From: Alkalibacter rhizosphaerae
GTDB lineage: Bacteria; Bacillota; Clostridia; Eubacteriales; Alkalibacteraceae
Length of the DNA: 64,000 bases
Assembly: GCF_017352215.1 (NCBI RefSeq)
Contig: NZ_CP071444.1
Coordinates: 1,674,001-1,738,000 of the forward strand
Reading direction: 5' to 3'
Shown: positions 8,806-18,612 of the stretch, piece by piece
Numbering within the stretch: position 1 is the stretch's first letter
Layout: every line of letters starts with the position of its first letter
Notes under the pieces: generated by a model
What the model saw: the letters and a program-made list of their open reading frames with translations, nothing else
Databases searched by the model: none
Told to the model about the DNA's origin: nothing
Translations under genes and position numbers: made by a program

Positions 8806-8895
8806 TTGTTGTTCTCCTCACATTAGGAAGGTGTACCGTCCCATAGCCTCATTATCCCATGTCCTGAGGTTCTTGGCAATGGAGAACCGATCGGA

Positions 8896-9543
8896 TCACT
8901 TCAATGTGAAAGTAGTATATCGAATGTCGTCGGTGTACCGGATACGAAGTCCGACTTCTTCAGCAATGTATTCCATGGTTTTGGGAGTATAAAAGGAAAT
9001 GTGGGTGCGGTCTCGAATGTAGTGCCAACCGGCAAAGCTTTGGGGATCGTTTGGGTGAAAGTGGGTCATGACGGCCAGGATGCCGTCTCTATTCAACAAG
9101 CTTTTGAGGAGCCGAAAAGCGGTCAGTGGATCTTTCAAGTGTTCCACGACTTCCGTGCTGCTGACCAGATCGTATTTTTTATTTTCATAGGATCTCCAAG
9201 GGGAGTAATAGTAGTCATAGATATCCATCTTGTATCCGTAGTCACGCTCCAGCAATTGTGCCAGGACTGGTTCCGGGCCGCTGCCGAAATCAAATCCTCT
9301 TTTCTGGTCGGGTGCAAAGGGCAGGATTGCATTTTCAATGAAGGCTTTCAAAAAAGCAACATATCCAGGATCTTCCATGGAATTGTTGTGGCTGTTATAG
9401 ATTTCAAGCTCGTCTGCTTTGGTCAGCAAGTCTTTTTCATCTTTGAAAATAAAATCGCAAAAGGCACAGTGATGATACGCTCCAAATTTTGTTTCTTGAT
9501 ATTTTACCGTGTTCGAGTTACATATTCTGCATCGTTGATCCAT
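8896..9543 (-). CDS. SAM-dependent methyltransferase with N-terminal zinc ribbon
   Basis: A 215-residue protein. Cys5/Cys8 and Cys26/Cys29 form a treble-clef or zinc-ribbon-like head, followed by a Methyltransf_23-type Rossmann domain with motif I GFDFGSGPEP and a later acidic strand end. This arrangement (zinc head plus methyltransferase) is common among enzymes of sugar or small-metabolite modification. AAGGAG precedes ATG 9543. It is divergent from the glycosyltransferase gene at 9737, which could put it in an envelope context, but that is not evidence of substrate. Confidence 0.8.
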   Translation of the reverse strand: MDQRCRICNSNTVKYQETKFGAYHHCAFCDFIFKDEKDLLTKADELEIYNSHNNSMEDPGYVAFLKAFIENAILPFAPDQKRGFDFGSGPEPVLAQLLERDYGYKMDIYDYYYSPWRSYENKKYDLVSSTEVVEHLKDPLTAFRLLKSLLNRDGILAVMTHFHPNDPQSFAGWHYIRDRTHISFYTPKTMEYIAEEVGLRIRYTDDIRYTTFTLK

Positions 9544-9626
9544 AAATTCTCCTTATCACGTTTTTGTTCTTTCCGGCATGTACAAACCGGCAAGTGAATA
9601 GTAGGGTCCATTATAGCACAGATCAA

Positions 9627-9656
9627 TTGTTTGAATGATCAAAAAAAAGGTACAAT
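9627..9656 (+). promoter_or_regulatory. promoter for the glycosyltransferase-deacetylase pair
   Basis: TTGTTT (9627-9632) and TACAAT (9651-9656) are 18 bases apart. The longest open frame of the downstream gene would start inside this promoter at 9635, which argues for the later start at 9737. Confidence 0.45.
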
Positions 9657-9736
9657 TTAAGAAAGAACCGATTTTCTGTATTTTGGTGAAATCACCAATG
9701 GACAAGGTAAGCGACTATATGAATGGAGACCATGCT

Positions 9737-10843
9737 ATGAAGATTTTATTTCTACCGATTCTCCAAATCCCAACAGGTCATCATGCTGTGGCCGACTCCC
9801 TGATTAGTTCTATCAAAAAGCGGCGGGACAATATCGAATGTTCCAAAGTGGATGTTTTTTCCTATGCCAATCCGTCCCTTGAAAAATTTCTACGATCCAC
9901 CTATCTGCGCTGGATTCGACGTTTCCCCAACTCTTATGGTCGGATCTATTTGGACACCATGCATGCATCCCGCAGGGATAAAACCTTTGGGGTGCTGAAA
10001 ATATTTGCAAAACACATGAAGCGGTTGCTGGAGGAAGAAAAGCCGGATCTGATCGTCTGCACATCCTCCATTCCCTCTCATATTTTGGAGATCCTGTTGG
10101 ATACGGGTTACACAACAGCTCCCATCGTCAACGTGTATACTGATTTTTGGATGAACAACCTGTGGGGAATAACCTATGCAGACTATCATCTTGTAACGGA
10201 CCAAACTTTTAAAGAAACGGTGTTGAAGGTTGGTCCCAAAGAACCTTCCAGGGTATATGTTACAGGAATACCAGTGGATGAACGCTATATGGAACCAAAA
10301 CCTGTGGAGCAGAACAAGCTGCAGCCGGAGATCTTGGTTTCCGGAGGGAGCATGGGGCTGGTTGGCGCCAAAAAAGTGGTCCAGCAGATCGAATCCATGA
10401 GCGGTCATGGATATTCCGTTACGGCCCTTTGTGGAAGAAATAAAAAACTGTACGAAAACATCAGCCATTCCAATACGGATGTGAAACCCATACCCTACAT
10501 TCATTCCAGTGAAGCCATGAACCGGCTCTATGACCGATGCGGCGCCATCATCACCAAACCCGGCGGGGTGACCATGAGCGAATGCCTCCACAAACGGTTG
10601 CCTGCTTTTATTCACGGAGAACTGCCGGGACAGGAAGAGGTCAATAAAAACTATTTGATGGAACGTGGACTGGTCCATTCTTTAGACTGGAACCAGCCAC
10701 TGATTCAACAGCTGGACCGGTTTTTTCTGGATGACGAAGAGGTTCAGGCCTGGCGCAAACGAGTGGATGAGTATCTGGCAGAAATTGAAATGCCTTATTG
10801 GGAAGCCATGTTGAAGATCATCGATGAAGTGGAAAAAGGATAA
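9737..10843 (+). CDS. MGDG-synthase/UgtP-type glycosyltransferase
   Basis: A 368-residue GT-B glycosyltransferase. The opening KILFLPILQIPTGHHAVADS is the N-terminal motif of the MGDG synthase/UgtP family, and KPGGVTMSECLHKRLP near residue 275 is the nucleotide-sugar-binding end of the second Rossmann lobe. Members transfer glucose or galactose to diacylglycerol, making membrane glycolipids and lipoteichoic acid anchors; YkoN-like members are less well defined. ATG 9737 follows GGAG by nine bases; longer starts fall in or near the promoter. Its stop overlaps the deacetylase ATG (TAATG). Confidence 0.85.
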   Translation: MKILFLPILQIPTGHHAVADSLISSIKKRRDNIECSKVDVFSYANPSLEKFLRSTYLRWIRRFPNSYGRIYLDTMHASRRDKTFGVLKIFAKHMKRLLEEEKPDLIVCTSSIPSHILEILLDTGYTTAPIVNVYTDFWMNNLWGITYADYHLVTDQTFKETVLKVGPKEPSRVYVTGIPVDERYMEPKPVEQNKLQPEILVSGGSMGLVGAKKVVQQIESMSGHGYSVTALCGRNKKLYENISHSNTDVKPIPYIHSSEAMNRLYDRCGAIITKPGGVTMSECLHKRLPAFIHGELPGQEEVNKNYLMERGLVHSLDWNQPLIQQLDRFFLDDEEVQAWRKRVDEYLAEIEMPYWEAMLKIIDEVEKG

Positions 10844-12132
10844 TGGAGGACGTTGCCTTGAATTGGATCAAGTGGACTGTCGGATTGATTGCAGGTGCGT
10901 TTGTCATCTACGATTTACTCCCGGATCTCTTGGCTCATCGACTGGGGATCGGCGCCTGGAAACGGCACTATGGTGCAGGAGTCGTCTTGACCTTTGATGA
11001 TGGACCGGATCCCCGATACACGCCGGATTTTCTGGATTTTCTCCAAGAAAGATCCATCCCGGCTTGTTTTTTTGTGGTGGCGAAAGACGGACTGGAGCAT
11101 AAGAATATCCTGCTTCGAATGAAGGAAGAAGGGCATCAGATCGGTTGCCACGGATGGATGCACCGGCATGGATGGTCCCGGTCCCCCTGGAAAACCTGGA
11201 GAGAATGGACACGAGCTGTAGAGGCACTGGAAAAGATCCTGGACCAGGAGATCCTTTATGTGCGGGCGCCGTGGGGTGCAGTCAATCTGGCACTGATGGT
11301 ATGGTGCAAGGCAAAGGGAAAGCATCTCATTGGCTGGACCGCCAAGGGTTGGGACTGGAAAAACAAACGTCGCCCGGAAGAAATCGTTTCCGATCTTTTA
11401 AAAAAGGCAGATCATGGCACCATCCTCCTCCTTCACGATGGTGGAGGGGAAGCCGGTGCGCCGAAAAATACGTTGGAAGCTCTGCCCTTATTGGCAAAAG
11501 GAGTGCTGGAGGAAATAAAAGTTCCCTTCGTCCCCCTGGAATTGTCGGACTGGACCTGGAGAAAGAGGATCGGATTTCGACTGTGGGAGCAATGGGAAGC
11601 TTTTTATGCAAAACACAACCAGGTGGAACGGATCAGTTTTCAAAACGCCTTTCGCATCGCACAAGGAGTTTATGAAGGTCCCGATCTTATGGGAGAAGAC
11701 GGCAACCTGGTCGCTCGTCGTGGAGATCGTGCAGGAATGATCCATCTGGAAAACATCCACTTTCAAAAATTCGGAACAGATCCAAAGCGGATCGCATTGC
11801 GATCGATCCGGTTGGTTCGAAATTCCATGAAAGAGTTGGCAGTGTTTTCTGCAACGGATCCAAGATACAAGGATGTGGATGTATTTGTGGGTCTGACGCT
11901 TCTGAGCAGGGGGGTGAAAGGAGTGGGATTCCATGTAGAGGAAGATTCCGCTCCCCCTTCCAAAGTCATTGGATGGATCCAGCAGATGGTGTATCGGGTC
12001 TATAATCCGGCAAACTTGAAGCATACCGGCGAAAATGAATCCACACCAAAAGTGGTGTGGATCAGCAGACAGGAATTGATGGACAAATATTTGCCCTCTT
12101 CAGGAGACGTCCACGCCCAGGACCTCTCGTAG
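10843..12132 (+). CDS. polysaccharide deacetylase (NodB/CE4) with extra C-terminal domain
   Basis: A 429-residue protein. One membrane anchor near residues 10-28 precedes a NodB domain: motif 1 TFDDGPDP (50-57) and HGWMH for the metal-binding histidines. LLLHDGG is the late motif. Beyond about residue 215 there is a second soluble domain of about 200 residues resembling the YkoP-type extension of some Firmicutes deacetylases. The ATG at 10843 is coupled to the glycosyltransferase stop; a TTG at 10858 with GGAGG eight bases before it is an equal alternative. Probable role: N-deacetylation of an envelope glycan or glycolipid at the membrane. The 3' end overlaps the convergent MBL gene by 33 bases. 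Confidence 0.85.
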   Translation: MEDVALNWIKWTVGLIAGAFVIYDLLPDLLAHRLGIGAWKRHYGAGVVLTFDDGPDPRYTPDFLDFLQERSIPACFFVVAKDGLEHKNILLRMKEEGHQIGCHGWMHRHGWSRSPWKTWREWTRAVEALEKILDQEILYVRAPWGAVNLALMVWCKAKGKHLIGWTAKGWDWKNKRRPEEIVSDLLKKADHGTILLLHDGGGEAGAPKNTLEALPLLAKGVLEEIKVPFVPLELSDWTWRKRIGFRLWEQWEAFYAKHNQVERISFQNAFRIAQGVYEGPDLMGEDGNLVARRGDRAGMIHLENIHFQKFGTDPKRIALRSIRLVRNSMKELAVFSATDPRYKDVDVFVGLTLLSRGVKGVGFHVEEDSAPPSKVIGWIQQMVYRVYNPANLKHTGENESTPKVVWISRQELMDKYLPSSGDVHAQDLS

Positions 12133-12978
12133 GATCATAGGGATCATGTAGCCGGCATTTAGCAGAAATGCCGCTTCCGGCTGGTAGGATGCCAGGGTCT
12201 CGTTATAGTAGGTTTCTTTCAACAGCTGGATCAGGCCGTCCAGATCCAGACCTTCTTCATATCCTTCCACCAGCAGCTCCTTGGTTCGCTCCACGTTTCG
12301 GCTGGAAGCGTCAAAGTAGTCCTTTGCGTCTTTGCCATGGACAAGGCCGTAATGAGGGATCAAAACATGCTCCGCTTCTTTGGAAGCGGCTTTTTTTATG
12401 GAGTCCAGAGTAGCCTGGTGGCCTACCAGATGGCAGGGGATCACATCTTCCACCCCGTCACCCAGGGTGCCGAAGGTCTCGTTGGCAAGGAGAAGATCCG
12501 CTTCCTTGCTGTAAAAAGCGATGGCGCAGCGGGTATGCCCCGGTGTTTCCAGCACTTCCAGGGTCATGTTCCCAAAGTCCAGAAGATCGCCCTCTTTGAC
12601 CACCAGATCAATGGCCAGCTCCACCGGAGCTGGTGGGAACGAAGATACCCCAAAAGACTGGGCCACGTGCTCGTTCATTTCTTTCAAGACCCTTTTTGCA
12701 GTCGGCCGCTGCAAGGCCTTGGCGGCGTGGGCGGAAGAAACCACAAGTGCTTCCGGCCAGCGGGCTTTTACATAGGGAGTCCCGGATACGTGGTCGTAAT
12801 GGGAATGGGTGAGAAGGATATAATCGAGGGGACGCCCCTGTAAATGGTTCTCCAAATTTTTCACGACGGTTTCTGCACAAAAAGCAAAACCGGAATCGAT
12901 GAGGGCCGTCTTTTCATCGCCGATGAGCAGATAACACTCTCCGCCGGCTACAGCCCCTACATTTACGATGTCAAACAT
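12100..12978 (-). CDS. MBL-fold metallohydrolase
   Basis: A 292-residue metallo-beta-lactamase-fold enzyme. THSHYDH (57-63) supplies the H-x-H-x-D-H metal ligands, and TPGHTRCAIAFY supplies the next histidine. Glyoxalase II-like and lactonase-like members share this form, so the substrate is open. ATG 12978 has GGAG nine bases before it; a longer frame to 13089 lacks a binding site. It is convergent with, and overlaps, the deacetylase gene. Confidence 0.85.
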   Translation of the reverse strand: MFDIVNVGAVAGGECYLLIGDEKTALIDSGFAFCAETVVKNLENHLQGRPLDYILLTHSHYDHVSGTPYVKARWPEALVVSSAHAAKALQRPTAKRVLKEMNEHVAQSFGVSSFPPAPVELAIDLVVKEGDLLDFGNMTLEVLETPGHTRCAIAFYSKEADLLLANETFGTLGDGVEDVIPCHLVGHQATLDSIKKAASKEAEHVLIPHYGLVHGKDAKDYFDASSRNVERTKELLVEGYEEGLDLDGLIQLLKETYYNETLASYQPEAAFLLNAGYMIPMILREVLGVDVS

Positions 12979-13167
12979 GGCAAAATCTCCGTTTCTATAA
13001 GGATTGGTGAATATTTCCTCTATTTTAGCACAATTGTCAAAAGGTGGGGTGATTTTTATCCACGGGGGAGTTCTTTTGCAGGAAGGCATTGTTTTGCCGG
13101 TTCAATTGTGATACTTTTGATAATGTATATTTCAAATACTAAATCTAGTTTGCAAATGGAGGAAAGT

Positions 13168-16100
13168 ATGCACAAACGCAGTCGAGTTTTGGCAATGATA
13201 GTTCTCGCGATTTGGATGATATTGAATACAAAACCCGGAGTGTCGGCCCAGTCCGTGGAAATGGACTTTGACGCCATGTTCCATGGTCACGGTTCCGCCA
13301 TGTTGCTTATTGACCCCGACACGGGACAAATTTTGCATGCCAACGAAGCGGCATCTAAATTTTACGGATATGCCGTGGATGAACTTGCTATCATGAATAT
13401 CAACGACATCAATACCTTGTCCTCTGCAGAAACCGCAGAAGAAATGGAAAAAGCCTTGGAAGAAGAGCGAAACTTCTTTGTATTTCAACACCAGGTGGCC
13501 TCTGGAGACATAAAAACGGTGGAAGTGTACTCCTATCCCTTTGTTTACAAAGGACAACGGATTTTGTATTCCATCATTCATGACATCACCCCAAGAACCA
13601 TGCTGGAAGCAGAAAATCGTCGGATGGAATTCGCCATTATTGCCGGATTGGCGTTGGTTTTGGTCTTGAGCCTGTTTTATGCCTTTCGATGGCGGAAAAA
13701 TCACAAGGATTTGTTGATGAAGACGAAGGAGATCGAAAACTTCAACGAACTGCGAAAAGCGTTTATAGATGCCGACGATCGATTGATCTACCTGAAAGAT
13801 GAGAATCTGCGCTACCTGTTTGTCAATACCGCCATGGAACACTTTTACGGGATCCCGGAAGAAGACTTGATCGGGAAGGAAGACCAGGAGATCACCAGTA
13901 AGGAGTTTGCAGACCTGCGACGAAAAACGGATGAAATCGTGTTGACGGAAAAACGACGCCACGAGCAGGATGTCCAATGGAACGATCGAATCTATAAAAT
14001 CAATAAATTTCCCATACAGCTCATGAACGATAACACAGGTGTAGGTGCCTATGTGGAAGACGTGACAGAAGAGCGAAACCATCATACGGAGCGGGAGCGT
14101 ACATTGATGCGCAACGCCATCTTGGTGGACGTGTTCACAAAATCCTTTTCGGACACCCGGGAACAATTGAAATATGTTTTGGACCGAGCCATGGAACTGA
14201 CGGGGAGCCGATTTGGCTATATCTTTCAGTATGACGAAGAAAAAGAAATTTTTGAGATGAACACTTGGTCTGACGATGTGATGGAGGCCTGTAAGACTGC
14301 AGAGGTCCAGACCATATACGAACTGACTAAAACCGGGTTGTGGGGGGAAGCGGTCCGACAACAGCGGGCCATCATCGACAATGACTACCAAGCACCTGGT
14401 CTCATGAAAAAAGGCCTCCCTGAAGGACATGTGATCATGAAGAATTTCATGACCGTCCCCATTTATTTTAAGGGCAAGATCGTGGCGACCATTGGATTGG
14501 CCAACAAAGAAACGGACTATGATGCCTTGGATGTGGATCAGGTGACGGTTTTGATGAATGGCGTATGGAATGCCGTTCAACAAAAAAGCGGAGAAGAGCA
14601 GCTGCAGTTGCTGCTGGATTCAACAGCGGAAGGCATTTACGGCATGGATCTGGAAGGCCGATGTACTTTCATCAATCGCAGCGCTCTGGAATTTCTGGGT
14701 TATGAAGAGGAAGGGGCATTGCTGGGGACCAACATCCATGAGGCGATCCATTATCGTACCAGGCAAGGACACCTGATGCCCTTGGATGAATGTCGAATCC
14801 GCATCGCCGTAGAAGAAGGCCGGGGAGTCCACGTGACGGACGAAGTATTCTGGAGAAAGGACAATACATCTTTCGACGTGGAGTATTACTCGTATCCTCA
14901 GTATCGACACGGCGAACTGGTGGGAGCGGTCGTCACTTTTGTCGACAGCACACACCGCAGGAAGTTGGAAGAAAACCTGTATAAAGAAAAAGAACAGTTT
15001 CGCACCACCCTTCTGTCCGTTGGAGATGCGGTCATCTCTACAGACAATCACGGTCGCATTCAAGTCATGAACCCCATTGCGGAAGAACTGACTGGATGGA
15101 CCCAGCAGGAAGCGCAAGGGAAACGATTTGAAGAGGTATTCCATATCATCAACGAATACACGAGAGAAATATGCGAGAACCCGGTGGAGAGGGTATTGGA
15201 GATCGGAGAGATCATCGAACTGGCCAATCATACCATTTTGATCGCCAAAGATGGAAAAGAGATCCCTATTGAGGACAGCGCAGCCCCCATTACGGATATA
15301 AAGGGCAGAACCACCGGCGTGGTCATCGTTTTCCGGGATTTTTCCGACAAACGGGAAAAAATTCGAGAGATCGAATATTTGAGTTTTCACGACCACTTGA
15401 CAGGACTGTACAATCGGCGGTATATGGAAGATTCCATTCGACGACTGGACGCACAGCGGAATTTGCCCTTCACCGTCATGGCAGTAGACGTCAACGGCTT
15501 GAAACTGACCAACGATGCCTTTGGTCATCGGATGGGAGACCTACTGCTCCAGAAAGTGGGTGGGCTGCTCAAGGAGGTTTGCAGGGCGGACGACATCCTG
15601 GGAAGAATGGGTGGAGACGAGTTTGTCATACTCCTGCCGAGTACAACGGATGAACAGGCAAAAAGCATCAAACGAAGGATCATGGAAGCGTCCACTACCA
15701 TCAAACTGGATTCGGTGATCGTCTCCCTGGCGGTTGGTCATGCAACGAAAGAAAACATGGAGCAAAGCATGGGATCGGTGATGACCCTGGCAGACAACAA
15801 CATGTACAAGGACAAGCTCAAGTACGGAAAAACCATGAGAAGCCAAACCATCGAGGTGGTGTTGAAAAACATCAACTTGAAATACGATAAAGAGCAAGTC
15901 CATACAGAACGGGTTTCCCAGTATTGCGAAGCCATTGCAAGAAAAATGGATTTTTCGGAAAAGGAGATCCAGGACATCAAAACGGCAGGAGTGCTTCATG
16001 ACATCGGAAAGATCATGGTGCCGCCGGAACTGTTGAACAAACCGGGCCCATTGACGGAAGAAGAGTTTGAAATCGTGAAAAGACACCCGGAGATCAGCTA

Positions 16101-16386
16101 TCAGATCCTGAAATCCGTGGATGAATACGCTGTTTTAGCAGAAGACGTGTTATACCATCACGAACGGATGGACGGGCAAGGCTATCCGGAAGGTCTCAAG
16201 GGACAGGAAATTCCGAAAAACGCCAGGATCATTGCTGTGGCCGATGCTTATGAAGCCATGACTGCCAATCGATCCTATCATGTGCCAAAGACAAAGGAAG
16301 AGGCCATTGCCGAGTTGGTCCGATGCGCCGGCTCCCAATTTGATCCAACGATCGTAGATGTTTTTGTGAAAGACGTATTGTCATGA
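13168..16386 (+). CDS. PAS-PAS-GAF-PAS-PAS-GGDEF-HD-GYP cyclic-di-GMP sensor protein
   Basis: A 1072-residue membrane-bound signalling protein. Order: signal or first membrane segment (8-27), PAS (about 40-145), membrane segment (154-174), PAS, GAF, two further PAS domains, GGDEF (motif 815-819) and HD-GYP (HD at 944-945, HHE...DG.GYP from 997). Both catalytic motifs are intact, so it could both make cyclic-di-GMP and break it down to pGpG or GMP. ATG 13168 follows GGAGG by five bases. TTGATA (13117) and TAAATC (13140) may form the promoter. The ligand sensed is unknown. Confidence 0.93.
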   Translation: MHKRSRVLAMIVLAIWMILNTKPGVSAQSVEMDFDAMFHGHGSAMLLIDPDTGQILHANEAASKFYGYAVDELAIMNINDINTLSSAETAEEMEKALEEERNFFVFQHQVASGDIKTVEVYSYPFVYKGQRILYSIIHDITPRTMLEAENRRMEFAIIAGLALVLVLSLFYAFRWRKNHKDLLMKTKEIENFNELRKAFIDADDRLIYLKDENLRYLFVNTAMEHFYGIPEEDLIGKEDQEITSKEFADLRRKTDEIVLTEKRRHEQDVQWNDRIYKINKFPIQLMNDNTGVGAYVEDVTEERNHHTERERTLMRNAILVDVFTKSFSDTREQLKYVLDRAMELTGSRFGYIFQYDEEKEIFEMNTWSDDVMEACKTAEVQTIYELTKTGLWGEAVRQQRAIIDNDYQAPGLMKKGLPEGHVIMKNFMTVPIYFKGKIVATIGLANKETDYDALDVDQVTVLMNGVWNAVQQKSGEEQLQLLLDSTAEGIYGMDLEGRCTFINRSALEFLGYEEEGALLGTNIHEAIHYRTRQGHLMPLDECRIRIAVEEGRGVHVTDEVFWRKDNTSFDVEYYSYPQYRHGELVGAVVTFVDSTHRRKLEENLYKEKEQFRTTLLSVGDAVISTDNHGRIQVMNPIAEELTGWTQQEAQGKRFEEVFHIINEYTREICENPVERVLEIGEIIELANHTILIAKDGKEIPIEDSAAPITDIKGRTTGVVIVFRDFSDKREKIREIEYLSFHDHLTGLYNRRYMEDSIRRLDAQRNLPFTVMAVDVNGLKLTNDAFGHRMGDLLLQKVGGLLKEVCRADDILGRMGGDEFVILLPSTTDEQAKSIKRRIMEASTTIKLDSVIVSLAVGHATKENMEQSMGSVMTLADNNMYKDKLKYGKTMRSQTIEVVLKNINLKYDKEQVHTERVSQYCEAIARKMDFSEKEIQDIKTAGVLHDIGKIMVPPELLNKPGPLTEEEFEIVKRHPEISYQILKSVDEYAVLAEDVLYHHERMDGQGYPEGLKGQEIPKNARIIAVADAYEAMTANRSYHVPKTKEEAIAELVRCAGSQFDPTIVDVFVKDVLS

Positions 16387-16602
16387 TTCTTTTTTCGGCG
16401 GCGCTTTCGTAAAGAATGTCATGATGAAATAGCCTACTGCCAAAACGATGGTGATGGCTATTTTTTCTGTATGGCTTTCCACAGGACAGGCTCCCGGGGG
16501 AAGCCCTCTGCGAGATATGTAGATGCTGTATAAGGTAAAAAGCCCCATGATCAGACTTGCATAAAAGACGATGTTGGTCCATATCGGGTCGATTTTCTTC
16601 AT
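16381..16602 (-). CDS. small two-helix membrane protein
   Basis: A 73-residue protein with two hydrophobic helices (about 10-29 and 47-65) joined by a short loop containing PPGACPVE, and a charged tail PPKKES. AAAGGAGGTG precedes its ATG, which supports it as a real gene. Its stop overlaps the end of the sensor gene by six bases in convergent orientation. No function is known to me. Confidence 0.65.
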   Translation of the reverse strand: MKKIDPIWTNIVFYASLIMGLFTLYSIYISRRGLPPGACPVESHTEKIAITIVLAVGYFIMTFFTKAPPKKES

Positions 16603-16674
16603 TGGTATCCGGCACCTCCTTTGATATGGTATAGTGTAACATAGGACGTATCAGATGACTATAGGAGGATGAAA

Positions 16675-17360
16675 ATGGATCACAATCGACATGTATTGTT
16701 TCTCCACGGGTTTGGTGGAGGCCCTCAGGAAGCGGGTCCCTTGCGTCAACTGTTGGAAAACGAAGGCTATCAGGTTTCCTGCCCTGTTCTTGCAGGCCAT
16801 GAGGATATTCCGGATCACTTGGCCAGGGTCAAATATGACCAATGGATCGATTCTGCCAGGGTAGCATTGGAACAAACGGAGGTTCCTGCGGAAGAGGTTG
16901 TGGTCATCGGATTTTCCATGGGTGGACTGATCGCCACCAACCTGTCCGTTGACCGTCGATTCAAGGCCTTGATCACCATCAATACACCGGTGGATTTTTG
17001 GAATCTACCCCAAGTCGTCGAAAATTTGATGGAGGATGTAAAAAAACGTTCCGTAAGAAATACGAAGCGATATCTGGAGGCCAAGAAAAATTCCCCGGTC
17101 CATGCCATGCTGGAATTTCACCGCATGCTGCAAAAAACCAAAAAGCGTTTTGGTTCCATCCATTGTCCCCTGTTGGTGGTTCAAACCAAGGACGACGATA
17201 CGGTGGGGCTGAAAAGTCCGGAATACATCTATCGAAAAGTTTCCAGCCGTCAAAAATCCATCGCCTATTTTTCCAAAGGGGCCACGGAGTCTTGACCAGT
17301 CCCCATGGAGGACCGGTCATGGAAAAAGTGGTGGAGTGGATCAAAAATACAGCGGATTAA
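16675..17360 (+). CDS. carboxylesterase-like alpha/beta hydrolase, frameshifted near the 3' end
   Basis: An Est30/YvaK-type esterase of about 229 residues once repaired. HGFGG supplies the oxyanion hole, GFSMGG the nucleophile serine and TKDDD the aspartate. The frame as given stops at 17295, but the next frame continues with the catalytic-histidine segment GHGVLTSPHGG and the usual C-terminal helix, ending at 17360. Adding one G to the GGGG run at 17278-17281 restores KGGHGVLT. Without the repair the catalytic histidine is lost. ATG 16675 has AGGAGG six bases before it; ATG 16669 is too close. Confidence 0.85.
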
Positions 17361-17392
17361 AAGCGGATTAAAAACGGAGGAGGAATTTATAT

Positions 17393-17959
17393 ATGGTGAC
17401 AGAAGCATTTAAGCGTTTGTTTTGGGGTTTTTTACTTGTTTTGTTGGATTTTCGGATCAGCGGTTGGGATATTCTTCCGGATGTGATCGGATACCTGTTC
17501 TTTGTATCCGCCCTGAAAGTGTTGGCAGAGCAAAGCGATTTTTTTCGCCGTTCCATCAATCTCAACATGGCCATGATCTTCCTGTCCATCGTGTATTTAT
17601 ATGAACAGCCCAACAACCAGGGTGGTGTCAGCTATGCCCAGCATCCCCTGGGCGGATTCGGAGCCTTTCTTGGATTTATCGGTTTTTTCGTTTCCCTGTT
17701 GTTGATCTACCGCATCTTCATGGGGATCAAGGAGATGTCGGAACAAAATGGATATGTTGATCTGGCCCAGGAGGCCCAAAAGCGCTGGAAGCAGTATCTG
17801 TTTCTGCAGTTTGCCGTTATTTTGGCCTTGTTGCTGATCCTTGTACCGCCCCTGGCCCTTCTTTATATCCTTGCCATTATCGTATTTAATGTTGTGTATG
17901 TATTTGTGGTGCTTGGGTTTTTGCGCCGTTGTCGGGAAGCTTTTGCTTCCCTGGATTGA
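17393..17959 (+). CDS. polytopic membrane protein of unknown function
   Basis: A 188-residue protein with four or five hydrophobic segments (about 8-50, 62-72, 90-110 and 140-180). Its start GWDILPDVIGY resembles small uncharacterised Firmicutes membrane proteins. GGAGGAGG lies before ATG. It is followed eleven bases later by the cyclodeaminase, so the two are probably cotranscribed. I do not recognise a function. Confidence 0.7.
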   Translation: MVTEAFKRLFWGFLLVLLDFRISGWDILPDVIGYLFFVSALKVLAEQSDFFRRSINLNMAMIFLSIVYLYEQPNNQGGVSYAQHPLGGFGAFLGFIGFFVSLLLIYRIFMGIKEMSEQNGYVDLAQEAQKRWKQYLFLQFAVILALLLILVPPLALLYILAIIVFNVVYVFVVLGFLRRCREAFASLD

Positions 17960-17970
17960 AAGGAGTTCAC

Positions 17971-18588
17971 ATGTATCGCATTGAAGAGTTGCGGGTGAAG
18001 GAATTGATGGAAAAGATAGCCCAACCGGTTTTTCCGGGTCCGGCCAGCGGCAGTGCCGTTGCTGTAGGAGCAGCCATGGGAGCCTCTTTGTTGGAGATGT
18101 CCTGGAGGGCAACATTAAAGAAAGACCCCCAGACACCAAATGGAGATGCCAATCTGGAACGGATGAAGAGTGGAGGAGAAACGCTTCTGGAACTGGCCAC
18201 CAAAGACATGGAAGGCTACAACGTGTATGTGAAATCCGCATCTTTAAAGAAAACGGATCCAGCCGCCTACGACGAGGCCCTGCTGACCGGGACGACACCT
18301 TTGGTGGATATCGCCATGGAAAGCCTGGCACTACTGGAACTGTTGGATCAGGTCCAACCGGATTGCTTCGTCAAAGTGCAGGGGGATCTGGCTGGAAGCG
18401 GGACCCTGCTCCATGGAGCGGTCCAAGCTGCAGTGGTGGCCACAAGGATCAATCTGGGGCTGATGGTTTATGGTGATTATCCAGGCAAGGTGGGCAAACA
18501 GTTGGCGGAAGCCGAAGAGAAAGCATCCCGCTTCTATGAGAAGATTATGAACAGGGTCAAAGGGATGCTGCCCGACCGGCGAAAATAA
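17971..18588 (+). CDS. cyclodeaminase/cyclohydrolase family protein (FchA/FTCD-like)
   Basis: A 205-residue all-alpha protein. PGPASGSAVAVGAAMGASL (27-45) is the conserved folate-binding start of the FTCD_C family, which includes formiminotetrahydrofolate cyclodeaminase and methenyl-tetrahydrofolate cyclohydrolase FchA of acetogens and purine-fermenting clostridia. LQGDLAGSG-like text appears late in the chain as in the family. AGGAG precedes ATG. It may serve one-carbon metabolism, but no folate gene is adjacent, so the exact reaction is uncertain. Confidence 0.8.
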   Translation: MYRIEELRVKELMEKIAQPVFPGPASGSAVAVGAAMGASLLEMSWRATLKKDPQTPNGDANLERMKSGGETLLELATKDMEGYNVYVKSASLKKTDPAAYDEALLTGTTPLVDIAMESLALLELLDQVQPDCFVKVQGDLAGSGTLLHGAVQAAVVATRINLGLMVYGDYPGKVGKQLAEAEEKASRFYEKIMNRVKGMLPDRRK

Positions 18589-18612
18589 AGACAAAAAATT
18601 TACACCTTGTAG

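Noticed and set aside
1398-13148. The same 13-mer ATACTAAATCTAG occurs at 1398-1410 and 13136-13148, both upstream of genes.
   Set aside because: Repeats of this length are expected by chance in 64 kb; no wider similarity surrounds the two copies.
12844-13167. Long N-terminal extension of the sensor kinase-like gene.
   Set aside because: It overlaps the divergent MBL gene start and reads as low-complexity shadow; ATG 13168 has GGAGG and begins a signal-anchor.
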